Of a stretch of 64,000 nt of DNA, positions 51,445-60,804 are shown one piece after another; the first letter of the stretch is position 1; every line of letters begins with the position of its first letter. The position numbers and the translations under genes are program-made. The notes beneath the pieces were generated by a model. That model was given only the letters and a program-made list of their open reading frames with translations, made no database searches and was not told where the DNA came from. The DNA comes from an archaeon (GTDB taxonomy: Archaea; Nanobdellota; Nanobdellia; Pacearchaeales; GW2011-AR1), in assembly GCA_018653485.1 (NCBI GenBank), contig JABHZE010000002.1, forward strand, positions 120,294 through 184,293, read 5' to 3'.

Positions 51445-51797
51445 AAAGGGTTGTTGTGAGTAGAGAATAGGCCACCTTTTGTCAAATTTCGATGCTTCAT
51501 TATTTTATAATGAAATTGCCGAACAATTTGTATCAACATTCTACTATGCGTGAAATTTTTCACTTGCATCGACCAAGATACTCGTTTCATCAAATCTGAT
51601 TCTTCTAAGCTTCCCTCAAAGGTTCATAGCTCAAAATCAGCTGTGTCGTTTCTGTAGCAGAGCTTTGCTTCGCAACAATTTGTTTTCACAAATGGTCTTT
51701 AATATGATGGGCAGACCTTCCTCAGAAGTAATTTCCATTTATTTTGAAATTTGTTAATTTAATAACAACCCCCGAAAGTTGACTACTCTACTCACAA
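51445..51797 (-). ncRNA. rnpB: RNase P RNA
   Basis: The minus strand has the conserved archaeal RNase P blocks: GAGGAAGGTCTGCCCATC (CR I), CTACAGAAACGACA, GATGAAACG then GGTCGATGCAAG, and GGTGGCCTAT (CR V). P4 can be drawn as AGGUC-U-GCC against GGUGGCCU with the universal bulged U. The outer helix is TTGTGAGTAGAG (51786-51797) with CTCTACTCACAA (51454-51465); GGGTTGTT with AACAACCC (51448-51455) is a competing pairing. A TATA-like TTTAAAAG at 51817-51825 lies 25 nt before the 5' end. Ends are approximate. Confidence 0.88.
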
Positions 51798-51879
51798 AAA
51801 TACTAGAAAATCCCTACTTTTAAACTTATCTACTAAGGAGATTTAAGGAATTTTACTCTTAATTAACTACAAGATTTTG

Positions 51880-51917
51880 ATTTGTTCTCCCTCATAAATA
51901 GGGGGAGAAAAATAAAA
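51880..51917. repeat. 38-nt dispersed hairpin repeat, copy 3 (inverted)
   Basis: On the minus strand it reads TTTCTCCCCCTATTTATGAG then GGAGAACAAAT, as in copies 1 and 2. It lies between RNase P RNA and the candidate ncRNA. Confidence 0.85.
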
Positions 51918-51937
51918 ATAAATTAAGAAATCATCAC

Positions 51938-52037
51938 AAAAAAAGAGGCAGACATGGACGGCAACTCCATTAAAAACATTCGATAACCAAATCAGAAAAA
52001 GTCATGATTATCAAACTCCACCCTTTCATCCACCTCT
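51938..52037 (-). ncRNA. Candidate structured small RNA, about 95 nt
   Basis: On the minus strand AGAGG (52033-52037) pairs with CCTCT (51944-51948), closing a three-way shape with inner hairpins GATAA/TTATC and ATGGA/TCCAT, then a run of seven T as terminator. A TATA box is about 25-30 nt upstream. It has no tRNA or 5S motifs that I can see. Promoter, helix and terminator agree, but the family is unknown. Confidence 0.6.
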
Positions 52038-52063
52038 AGTAATATTAATAAGATGAATTAAAG

Positions 52064-52072
52064 TTTATAAGG
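52064..52072. promoter_or_regulatory. Shared TATA box of the candidate RNA and the RelE-like gene
   Basis: TTTATAAGG on the + strand and CCTTATAAA on the minus strand lie about 27 nt from the predicted RNA start at 52037 and 31 nt from the ATG at 52098, so it may serve both directions. Confidence 0.45.
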
Positions 52073-52097
52073 ATTTGTTTGTTATGAACTATAAAAG

Positions 52098-52352
52098 ATG
52101 TATAAAATTACAACTAGAACAAAAAGAGCTGAAAAACAATTTCATCAATTTATTAATGAAAAGATTGCTGAAAGATTAGAATTATTAAAACAAAATCCTC
52201 GAGGGAAACTTGGAGCTCACAAACTTAAAGGAAAATTAAAAGATAAATGGAGTTGTTGGTTTGGAGCAGATGTTAGAATGATTTACGAGATTGATGATAA
52301 AAATAAAGAAATAATTATAATTGCAGTTGGCTCTCATAAGCTTTATTTATAA
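52098..52352 (+). CDS. RelE/ParE-type toxin
   Basis: The 84-residue protein follows RelE: TRTKRAEKQFHQFINEKIAERLELLKQNPRGKLGAHKLKGKLKDKWSCWFGADVRMIYEIDDKNKEIIIIAVGSHKLYL. The YEI and VGSHK ending and the basic patches are typical. RelE toxins cut mRNA at the ribosome. An antitoxin-like gene lies right after it on the other strand. The toxin is usual length. Confidence 0.85.
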   Translation: MYKITTRTKRAEKQFHQFINEKIAERLELLKQNPRGKLGAHKLKGKLKDKWSCWFGADVRMIYEIDDKNKEIIIIAVGSHKLYL

Positions 52353-52357
52353 AAATC

Positions 52358-52510
52358 TCAATAAGAAATTTCCTTAGTTTTTTCATTCTTTGCTTTTGCA
52401 TTACTATCTTCTTCAATAGCCTTAACCATTTCTAGATTCCTCAATATTCCTACTTCTTCTAATAATTCTTCATATTCTTTTTTTGGGATTTGTATCATTT
52501 CTTGTTCCAT
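52358..52510 (-). CDS. Antitoxin-like small protein, 50 aa
   Basis: MEQEMIQIPKKEYEELLEEV is followed by GILRNLEMVKAIEEDSNAKA and a charged end. The start IQIPKKEYEELLEEV is typical of archaeal antitoxins beside RelE toxins. It ends 5 nt from the toxin stop, tail to tail, whereas most antitoxins precede the toxin on the same strand. A TATA box lies 25 nt before its ATG. Confidence 0.7.
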   Translation of the reverse strand: MEQEMIQIPKKEYEELLEEVGILRNLEMVKAIEEDSNAKAKNEKTKEISY

Positions 52511-52530
52511 TTTTATTAGAGGTATTTGAT

Positions 52531-52540
52531 ATTTATATAA
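52531..52540 (-). promoter_or_regulatory. TATA box of the antitoxin-like gene
   Basis: The minus strand reads TTATATAAAT about 26 nt before the ATG at 52510, implying a leaderless mRNA. Confidence 0.6.
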
Positions 52541-52603
52541 TTTTAGGTTGAAGAGAGCTCTCGCTAACTTTCAATCAATATAAAATTAATTTATGTATAC
52601 AAA

Positions 52604-52620
52604 GATACAGGTAGAGAATA
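52604..52620. repeat. 23S processing stem, 3' arm
   Basis: GATACAGGTAGAGAATA is the exact reverse complement of 55891-55907. The two arms flank 23S and continue into imperfect pairing of the mature ends, as in archaeal precursor stems cut at bulge-helix-bulge motifs. Confidence 0.8.
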
Positions 52621-55600
52621 ACTTAGTTTAACGACAAAAATGTGGCTTTTAGTAGTTGCGTGCTGAATTTCTCGTTTCCTTAAAACTTACACACCAACTC
52701 TATCAACGTTATCTTCTATAACGGCCTTTGTTGTTTCGTTTTGCGGATGACTTCGTGCTTAGATGCTTTCAGCACTTATCCATATAAAGCGTAGCTGCAC
52801 AACCTGCTCATAACAATTGTTACACCAGAGGCTTCGAACCCCGGTTCCTCTCGTACTACGGGATCCTTCCACTCAAACAACGACACACCAAATAGATATC
52901 ATACAATCTGTCTCACGACGATCTTAACCCAGCTAACGATTCCTTTTAATATGTGAACTCCAGCACCCTTGGTCGCTTGTGCACGGCCAGGATAGGAAGA
53001 GCCGACAGCGGTGTAGCAAGCCTCGCCGTCAATTTGAACTATCGGGCGAGACAACCCAGTTATCCTTGGGGTACCTTTTCTATCACAATTGCGCCCCATT
53101 AAAAGGCGTCAATGGTTCGCTAGGCCCATCTTTCAATTCTGCTTTTCGTGCTGTTTGAAAAACAGTTAGACAAGCTTTTACCCTTACACTCTACTCTAGA
53201 TTTCCGACCTAGATGAGCTTGTCTTTAGGTCCCTCCGATATCTTTTCAGAGGGGTCCCGCCCCAGGCAAACTGCCCGCCTGTTGGTGTCCTCAAGAAGAG
53301 TAAGTGAATCTACAAAAAGCAAGTAGTATTACATATTGTGACATGCCGCCTCGCCGAAACTACGCGTATTCTCCTACTTATTCTATGTACCAATCATAAA
53401 TTCACAACAACAAGTTGCAGTAAAGGTCCACAAGGTCTTAGCTTCCCGTTTGGTGTCTCTGGTCTGTTCACCAGACAATAATTTCAGAAGATTCTAGTTA
53501 GGGACAGTGACAATTTCGTTAAACCATTCATGCAAGTCGCCATTCAGACGACAAGGTATTACGCTCATTTGTGTTACTCTGAATTTACAATACATAAATT
53601 CAACTCTATATGTCGCCATATAGATCGGACTATATCTTCCTACAACAAAAAATGTTGTATGTTTGGCGTGTAGTCTCTGAGGATTCTTCTTAATGTTAAG
53701 AAGTCTTTCCTGCTGATTGTCTCTCCATTTAAATTTTTAGGGTTCGTTATCATCTCACGACGATAATATCCTATTAAATTTCTACGAGATGTTCCAGCAT
53801 ATAGCCAAATTTTCTATGTGTTGGTTTAATTCGATTATTAGCATTCTTTAACTCAATGATTCGTTATTCTCAAGAATCACAGATTCTTGATGATCCTAAA
53901 AACATGATCTTATAGATCATTGTTTTTTTGATCTCTGAAGCTACATAGCGTCGCTGATTTTTACATCAGCTCCGTAAGGCAAGTAATTCACCTTAAGAGC
54001 CTCAGGAATTAGGCCCGCCGTTTGATGGACCTTAGCCGCGTTGAAACACGGTTTTAGACACCACCACTGGGCAGGTCTCACTGGTTATACAAGTCTTTTC
54101 AGATTAGCAACCAGCTATGTTTTTGATAAACAGTCGAACCATCTTTGTTACTGAGATCTATAAATGCTTCTCCATTTCTAAAAAAACAAATATAGACACC
54201 CCTTATACCGAAGCTAAAGGGCTAATGTTGCCGAATTCCCTTAACTAGATTAAACTTTCATATCTTAGCCTTCTCAGCTAGAGCATCAGTGTCGATTCTG
54301 GGTACGGCTATTCAAATTCTATTTCATAATCTTTTCACTGGCTCTTGGAATCAGTAATTTTCATTGCATAAATTCAAAAAGATCTAAGGATTACCCTCCC
54401 TAATCTTCTCTATACAAACTTTCTTTCGAAAGCACACCTATCCGAAAGCAAATTATAATGTCAAACAAATTTGAACAGTACAGGAATATTAACCTGTTGT
54501 CCATCGTAGCACTCAATTAAGGTGCAACTTAGGTGCCGACTAACCCTTGGTTAATTGTTATTGCCAAGGAAACCTTGCTCTTACGATATTTTGCAGTTCT
54601 CAGCAAAATCTGTTCCTACTCCTGCCAGGATTCTCATTCTTTCAAGCTCCACACTTTCTCTCGAAAATGCTTCTGCGCCAAAAAGACGCCTGTTTACCAC
54701 AACACTTCTTCTGAAGTGCGCCTATGGTATCGGTGTTATGTTTTAGCCCCGTCCATTTTCAGGGCCTCAAACCTCAATAGGTGAGCTGTTACGCTTTCTT
54801 TAAAGGATGACGGCTTCTATGTCTACCTCCCCACTGTCTCAGGTTTAAGACTCCTTTTGATACACTTAACATAAACTTTGGGACCTTAACCATAGTCTCC
54901 CTTGTTCGGGTCTCGGAACAGTACCTTACGCACTGCCCCTGTTTCTTATTATCAACATCTTACAGTTTCCGAGTTGGAAAGTTCGCCGTAGCAAAAGCGC
55001 TCTGCACGACCTATCCGTACTTTACACCGTAAGAGAATCACGTAATAAGACTATACGTAGGCATATTTCAACAGGAACCAGCCATTGCCAGATTAGATAG
55101 GCTTTTCACCCCTAATCGCAAGTCATCCTAGTGCATGCACACAACAATGGTTCAGGCCTCCATTTTCCTTTCGGAAAACTTCACCTTGCTCACGATTAGA
55201 TCATCTGGCTTCAGGTCTTATTCAAGAGACTAACGCATTTTCATACTCGCTTTCGCTTCGGCTTCCTTAAGTTAACCTCGCCACTTAAATAAACTCCCTG
55301 GCCCGTTTTTCAAGACGTACGTTACAACCCCCCGTAGGAGGCCGTAACCAACTGTAACTGTTAGATTTCAAGTCTTTTAACTCTCTTTTAAGAGTACTTT
55401 TCAGCTTTCCCTCGCGGTACTAGTTCACTATCGGTCTTAAGCTAATATTTAGGGTTAGCAGTTAATTCTGCTATATTCATACATCCAATCTAGGATATAT
55501 TACTCTTTTAGACATATTCATATTGAATCAGTTTACGAGACTTTCACTCTCTATGGTATTTTCTTTCCAGAAAATTTCAACTTGTCAACTTAGAACTATA

Positions 55601-55890
55601 GTCCACCACATCTCTATCTCTCTTTCAAGAGAAGATTCAGTTTGCCCTCTGCCCTTTTCGCTCGCTGCTAATAAGAGCATCACTATTTGTTTTCTTTTCC
55701 TGCTGGTACTAAGATGTTTCAATTCCCAGCGTACATCATCCTCTCGGATTAAAACGTTCTCGTATTCGGAAATCCTGAGATCAAATTTTGCGTGCAAATC
55801 CCTCAGGCTTTTCGCAGCTTGCCACGTCCTTCGTCACAGCTTAAACCAAGCTATCCGTCTAACAGTAATATGGAGTAGTTAAAGCTAAGA
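52621..55890 (-). rRNA. rrl: 23S ribosomal RNA, interrupted by a group I intron
   Basis: The minus strand starts near GTTAGACGGATAGCTTGG, GACGAAGGACGTGGCAAG, and runs to the 3' end near 52621. Typical blocks include GGCTCTTAAGGT/AGCGTAATACCTTG (helix 69-71, split by the intron), and the complement of the sarcin loop (CCTCTCGTACTACG) at 52847-52860. Excluding the 424-nt intron, it is about 2850 nt, normal for this group. Both mature ends are approximate. Flanking inverted repeats form a processing stem. The 5' end follows tRNA-Ala and 16S; no 5S follows it. Confidence 0.93.
53566..53989 (-). other. Group I intron in 23S rRNA
   Basis: The exon ...CTTAAGGU is interrupted after U, between E. coli U1931 and A1932, and resumes AGCG. 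P1 is exon UAAGGU with intron GCCUUA (53975-53980), closed by the U-G wobble at the 5' site; the intron ends in G. The conserved elements occur in order: GCTGGAACATC (53788-53799), Q AATCAGCAGG (53709-53718), R CTCAGAGACTACA (53669-53681) and S AAGATATAGTCC (53627-53638). No homing endonuclease frame is present. Group I introns have been reported in archaeal rRNA; the family is clear here. Confidence 0.93.
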
Positions 55891-55907
55891 TATTCTCTAC
55901 CTGTATC
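55891..55907. repeat. 23S processing stem, 5' arm
   Basis: TATTCTCTACCTGTATC pairs perfectly with 52604-52620 over 17 bp. Confidence 0.8.
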
Positions 55908-56097
55908 ATTGAACATAAGTTCTCCACTCCACTCCGAAATTTTTCATTCGGAACTTCATTGTTTTGTTGGATGTTTTATCTCGTCACCGAGATTCAATAA
56001 AAATTGAATGTGATTTGTGAATTTTTCCTCTCGGAAAAATGGACCCTCCAAAAAATCTAAGATTTTTTGTCCTGTCCTTTTTGACTCTTGTCAAAAA

Positions 56098-56168
56098 TGG
56101 ACCTACTGGGAATCGAACCCAGGTCCCCTCGTTGCAAACGAGGTATCCTACCACTGAACGATAGGCCC
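56098..56168 (-). tRNA. tRNA-Ala (anticodon TGC)
   Basis: A 71-nt cloverleaf between 16S and 23S: acceptor GGGCCTA/TAGGTCC with the G3-U70 pair that marks alanine tRNA, anticodon stem CCTCG/CGAGG around TTTGCAA (anticodon TGC), T arm CTGGGTTCGATTCCCAG, discriminator A. It is the usual spacer tRNA of archaeal rRNA operons. Confidence 0.96.
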
Positions 56169-56343
56169 TTGCTCTTTTGTTTTTTGACATCAAATAAGTT
56201 TTTCATTATTTGACTTTTGAATATAAAATGAAACTTAACTAGGAGAGTAGAATAATCTCATTATAATTATCTCTCTGTAATTTTTAATAAAATATCAAAG
56301 AATAAATTCTTTGACTATCTAATTTCATTTGATGAAATTAAAT

Positions 56344-57783
<1,440 letters not shown>

Positions 57784-57977
57784 GAAAATAAATGTCTAAG
57801 GTTTAAAATAAATTTTAAATCTATGCCATTACTATGCACTCCTCCAAAACTGCTTTTAGAAATTACGTTAAAACAACTATTCGATTACTCTACTACATCC
57901 TACCATTAAAGTAATTTAAGGTAATCATCCTAGTTAAGATTATTAACATTTTATGAACTTGGATGTTTTAGATGGTA

Positions 57978-57983
57978 TTTAAA
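57978..57983 (-). promoter_or_regulatory. Probable promoter of the rRNA operon
   Basis: The minus strand reads ACCTTTAAATACC. Transcription would start near 57955, leaving a leader of about 170 nt before 16S. The 57784-58172 gap contains this and the uS2 promoter but no gene that I can support. Confidence 0.5.
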
Positions 57984-58143
57984 GGTTTGGGTTGTGGAAA
58001 TGGATAGTTATCGTCGGTGAGTAAGATTATTATTTATTTTTAAAATAAAAAATGTTTTTAAATGTTTTTAATAGTTCTATTCCAGTTGAAGTTAAAATTT
58101 TATTAGGCAAAAATTAGATGGGTTAAAGTTTCTTGTAGGAAAC

Positions 58144-58151
58144 TTTATAAA
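58144..58151 (+). promoter_or_regulatory. TATA box of uS2
   Basis: TTTATAAA, about 25 nt before the ATG at 58173, giving a leaderless mRNA. Confidence 0.6.
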
Positions 58152-58172
58152 CCATTATCTCAATAAAATCCT

Positions 58173-58961
58173 ATGGAAGAAAAGAAACAAAGGAGTTTAG
58201 CAGAAGAATTAAAAGAAAAATTATCTCAAGATAGTGAAACAATCGAAGAGATAAAAGAAGAATCTAAAGAATCTGCTGAAGATATTTCAGATAAAGAAAT
58301 AGAAAAAAAATCTAATTCAATAACTAAAAAAGAAATTAAAGTAGAAACTAAAAAATTAAAAGAAAATGTTGATGGGAAAAAAGAAACATTAATTCCTCTT
58401 GAAGATTATATTAAATGCGCTGTTCATCTTGGAACAAAAGTAATTACACCACATATGAAAAAATATGTTTACAAAAGAAGAGCAGACGGATTAGCAGTTA
58501 TTAATACTTCTATTATCGATGAAAAAATTAGAAGTGCCATAGAATTCCTAAACAAATTCGATGTAGAAAAAGTTTACATTGTATGTAAAAGGGAAGCAGG
58601 ATGGGATTCAGCAAAATTATTTGGAGAAATTACAGGAATAAACACATTCACTAAAAAATATCCTCCAGGAATTACAACTAATTTAGAACTTGATAATTTT
58701 TTTGAATCAGAACTTACAATTATTTGTGACCCTTGGATTGATAAAAATGCATTAAATGATACTGCAAGATTAAAGAAACCTGTTCTTTCACTTTGTGATA
58801 CAAATAATTATACAACTAATGTTACTCAATTAATTCCTTGTAATAATAAATCTAAAAAATCTATTGGATGTGTTTTATATCTTTTAGCAAGAGGCTATTG
58901 TAAAACTAAAAACATTCCTTTCACAGCAACTTTAGAAGATTTTACAGGTCCTCTTGAATAA
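58173..58961 (+). CDS. rps2: Ribosomal protein uS2 with acidic N-terminal extension
   Basis: Residues about 75-262 match uS2: PLEDYIKCAVHLGTKVITPHMKKYVYKRRADGLAVINTSIIDEKIR, then TKKYPPGITTN, then PWIDKNALNDTARLKKPVLSLCDTNNYT. The first 75 residues are a Lys/Glu/Ser extension (ELKEKLSQDSETIEEIKEES) not found in usual archaeal uS2 (about 200-230 residues). uS2 is on the back of the small subunit. In many archaea uS2 and enolase are adjacent; here they are convergent. Confidence 0.93.
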   Translation: MEEKKQRSLAEELKEKLSQDSETIEEIKEESKESAEDISDKEIEKKSNSITKKEIKVETKKLKENVDGKKETLIPLEDYIKCAVHLGTKVITPHMKKYVYKRRADGLAVINTSIIDEKIRSAIEFLNKFDVEKVYIVCKREAGWDSAKLFGEITGINTFTKKYPPGITTNLELDNFFESELTIICDPWIDKNALNDTARLKKPVLSLCDTNNYTTNVTQLIPCNNKSKKSIGCVLYLLARGYCKTKNIPFTATLEDFTGPLE

Positions 58962-58974
58962 TCAAAGATTATTC
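58956..58974 (+). terminator. Hairpin over the uS2 stop codon
   Basis: GAATAATC-AAA-GATTATTC is a perfect 8-bp stem including the TAA. No U run follows, so it may be an mRNA end-stabilising hairpin rather than a terminator. Confidence 0.35.
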
Positions 58975-59044
58975 AAAAACCTCCTCTTCATTAGAAGAAT
59001 TCATTCTTTTCTACTACTATTTTTAACAACAATTCATAGAGAAG

Positions 59045-59054
59045 TTTTATAAAC
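59045..59054 (+). promoter_or_regulatory. TATA box of the 33-residue gene
   Basis: TTTTATAAAC lies about 25 nt before the ATG at 59075. Confidence 0.5.
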
Positions 59055-59074
59055 AAATTTGAGATAAATATTTC

Positions 59075-59176
59075 ATGAAAAAAATATTTACTAAAATTGC
59101 ATTACAAGTTTCTTTAGCAATCTTTGTTTTATCTTCAATAAAAATTCTGGATATTGTTCTAACTAATTATCATTAG
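59075..59176 (+). CDS. Candidate micro membrane protein, 33 aa
   Basis: MKKIFTKIALQVSLAIFVLSS continues into IKILDIVLTNYH. A basic start and one hydrophobic segment are typical of a membrane microprotein or a signal-like peptide. It has its own TATA box at the right spacing, which argues for a real gene rather than noise, but no homologue is known to me. It is convergent with enolase. Confidence 0.45.
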   Translation: MKKIFTKIALQVSLAIFVLSSIKILDIVLTNYH

Positions 59177-59222
59177 CTATTTTTCCTAAAATTAAAATAC
59201 TTTTATAAAAATAACTTAAGTT

Positions 59223-60416
59223 TTACAACTTCCCCTCAATCTCAATAATTCTTTTCAACTTACTTTTTCTAACATCACCATAAACTCCGGTTTTAATAAA
59301 ATCAACATTAAATCCAACACCTAAATCTGCAATAGTATTATCTAAAGTTTCCCCTGAACGATGAGAGATTATTGTTTTAATTTTGTTCGCCCGACAGATT
59401 GCAATCACTTCTTTCACTTCAATTAAACTACCAATCTGATTAGGTTTAATTATCATAGCATTAATTGAATTCATCCTAATAGCTTTCTTAACTCTTTTTA
59501 GATTTGTAGTAGTTAAATCATCTCCAACATTCAAAAATTTACCCTTCAACATTAATTTTCTAAACCCTGAAAAATCATTTTCATCCAAACCATCTTCAAC
59601 ATAAAGAATTTTATATTCTTGAATTAATTTAATAAGATAATTTATTTGAGATGATTGAGATAGCCTATTATTCCAATAAACATATTTCTTATTTTTAAGA
59701 AAACTTGAACTAGCAACATCCAACCCAATATCAACAACTAAACCTTTCTTTTTCATAATCTTTCTAACATTACTCATTATATCCAAAACTTCTTCATTAC
59801 TACATCCAGTTTCCCATGCTCCTTCATCATTCCGACTTCGAGATTTCAAAAACTTTCTAGCAAGAACATAAGCAGTTTCATTTATCTTAACTCTTTCTTT
59901 AAAATTTTTACCTTTTGCAATAAATAAAAATTCTTGAAATTCTGGTTTCTTACCTTTAACTCCCTTGCTATGTAAACCACCCCCAATAGTATTTCCAACA
60001 GGACGAATATTAATTCCTTTCTTTCCCTTCTTTCTCCTAGCAACCACCCCATCCAAAAACTCATACAATTCAACACCCTTATCAAAAGCTATTGCTTTTA
60101 AAATTGAAGCTTCTAATGCAAATAAACTATTTCCTCCAATCTTCCCAGAAACAAGTTTCTCAATATTAACCAAATCATCAAATCTCTTTAACTTCAACCC
60201 ATTAACAACACTAACATTTAACCCATTAAGAAATTTAATATCTCCACTTAAACTTTTAAAATAACTTTTAACTTCAAATTTCCCTTTAGATTTTCCAGCA
60301 GGAGCAGATGTTTCAAACACCTTCCCAGCAGAATTAACAACCCCAACTAGAATAGTTTTCTCACCTCTTGAATCCTTAACTGCTTTTGCAATTATCTTTT
60401 TCAAAATCATTTTCAC
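59223..60416 (-). CDS. eno: Enolase
   Basis: The 397-residue protein has the enolase active-site segments: VGNTIGGGLHSKGVKG, VEDGLDENDF, NVGDDLTTTN (metal), MIIKPNQIGSL (catalytic Lys), and SHRSGETLDN. It converts 2-phosphoglycerate to phosphoenolpyruvate in glycolysis, in line with 3-phosphoglycerate made by the form III RuBisCO pathway. Length is slightly below the usual 410-430. An ATG two codons in is an alternative start. In other archaea enolase is near Rpo6 and uS2, as loosely here. Confidence 0.93.
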   Translation of the reverse strand: MKMILKKIIAKAVKDSRGEKTILVGVVNSAGKVFETSAPAGKSKGKFEVKSYFKSLSGDIKFLNGLNVSVVNGLKLKRFDDLVNIEKLVSGKIGGNSLFALEASILKAIAFDKGVELYEFLDGVVARRKKGKKGINIRPVGNTIGGGLHSKGVKGKKPEFQEFLFIAKGKNFKERVKINETAYVLARKFLKSRSRNDEGAWETGCSNEEVLDIMSNVRKIMKKKGLVVDIGLDVASSSFLKNKKYVYWNNRLSQSSQINYLIKLIQEYKILYVEDGLDENDFSGFRKLMLKGKFLNVGDDLTTTNLKRVKKAIRMNSINAMIIKPNQIGSLIEVKEVIAICRANKIKTIISHRSGETLDNTIADLGVGFNVDFIKTGVYGDVRKSKLKRIIEIEGKL

Positions 60417-60501
60417 CTCAATATAACAACCTCAAATTACAAAAGAAACAGCCCTTTTTATAATCTTGGAAATAAACTTCAAGATTATAAACTCTTAAAA
60501 A

Positions 60502-60735
60502 TTATACTCCTATTTCAGTATTTGGACAATTCTCTCTTACCCAATCACAATAATTTGCAGTATGATAACCAGCACCAGGCATACAATTAATTCCAGGAGC
60601 AGTGGGACATTCATATTTCTCTATATCACACTTATCTACTAGTCCACGTTTATTAAAAGTAGAATAAGCTAACACTATACATAAGACAATTAAACATATT
60701 GTTATAATTAACCAGATTAATGTTCCTCTTTTCAT
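60502..60735 (-). CDS. Small anchored cysteine-rich protein, 77 aa
   Basis: An MKRG start and hydrophobic segment (LIWLIITICLIVLCIVLAYS) precede a short outside part with five Cys (CDIEKYECPT, INCMPGAG, NYCDW, ENCPN). It is probably a disulfide-rich surface microprotein. The MKRGTL start resembles that of the larger proteins at 12837 and 34778. Function unknown. Confidence 0.6.
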   Translation of the reverse strand: MKRGTLIWLIITICLIVLCIVLAYSTFNKRGLVDKCDIEKYECPTAPGINCMPGAGYHTANYCDWVRENCPNTEIGV

Positions 60736-60804
60736 TTTAAATTAAGGGATAATATATTTATAAACCCTTCCAAATAAATCCTTAGACTCTTTGTGAATTT
60801 ATAT

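Noticed and set aside
51363-51593. A 76-residue frame on the minus strand.
   Set aside because: It overlaps the RNase P RNA, with conserved RNA blocks across it; it has no start signal or protein feature.
51938-52037. 5S rRNA or tRNA as identity of the candidate RNA.
   Set aside because: It lacks the GTTCGANTC arm of tRNA and the CCGAAC-type loop of 5S, and is shorter than 5S (about 120 nt).
53566-53989. Bulge-helix-bulge archaeal intron as explanation of the 23S insert.
   Set aside because: The P1 with U-G, terminal G and Q/R/S elements identify a group I intron, and no helix with two 3-nt bulges spaced by four pairs is evident at the junctions.
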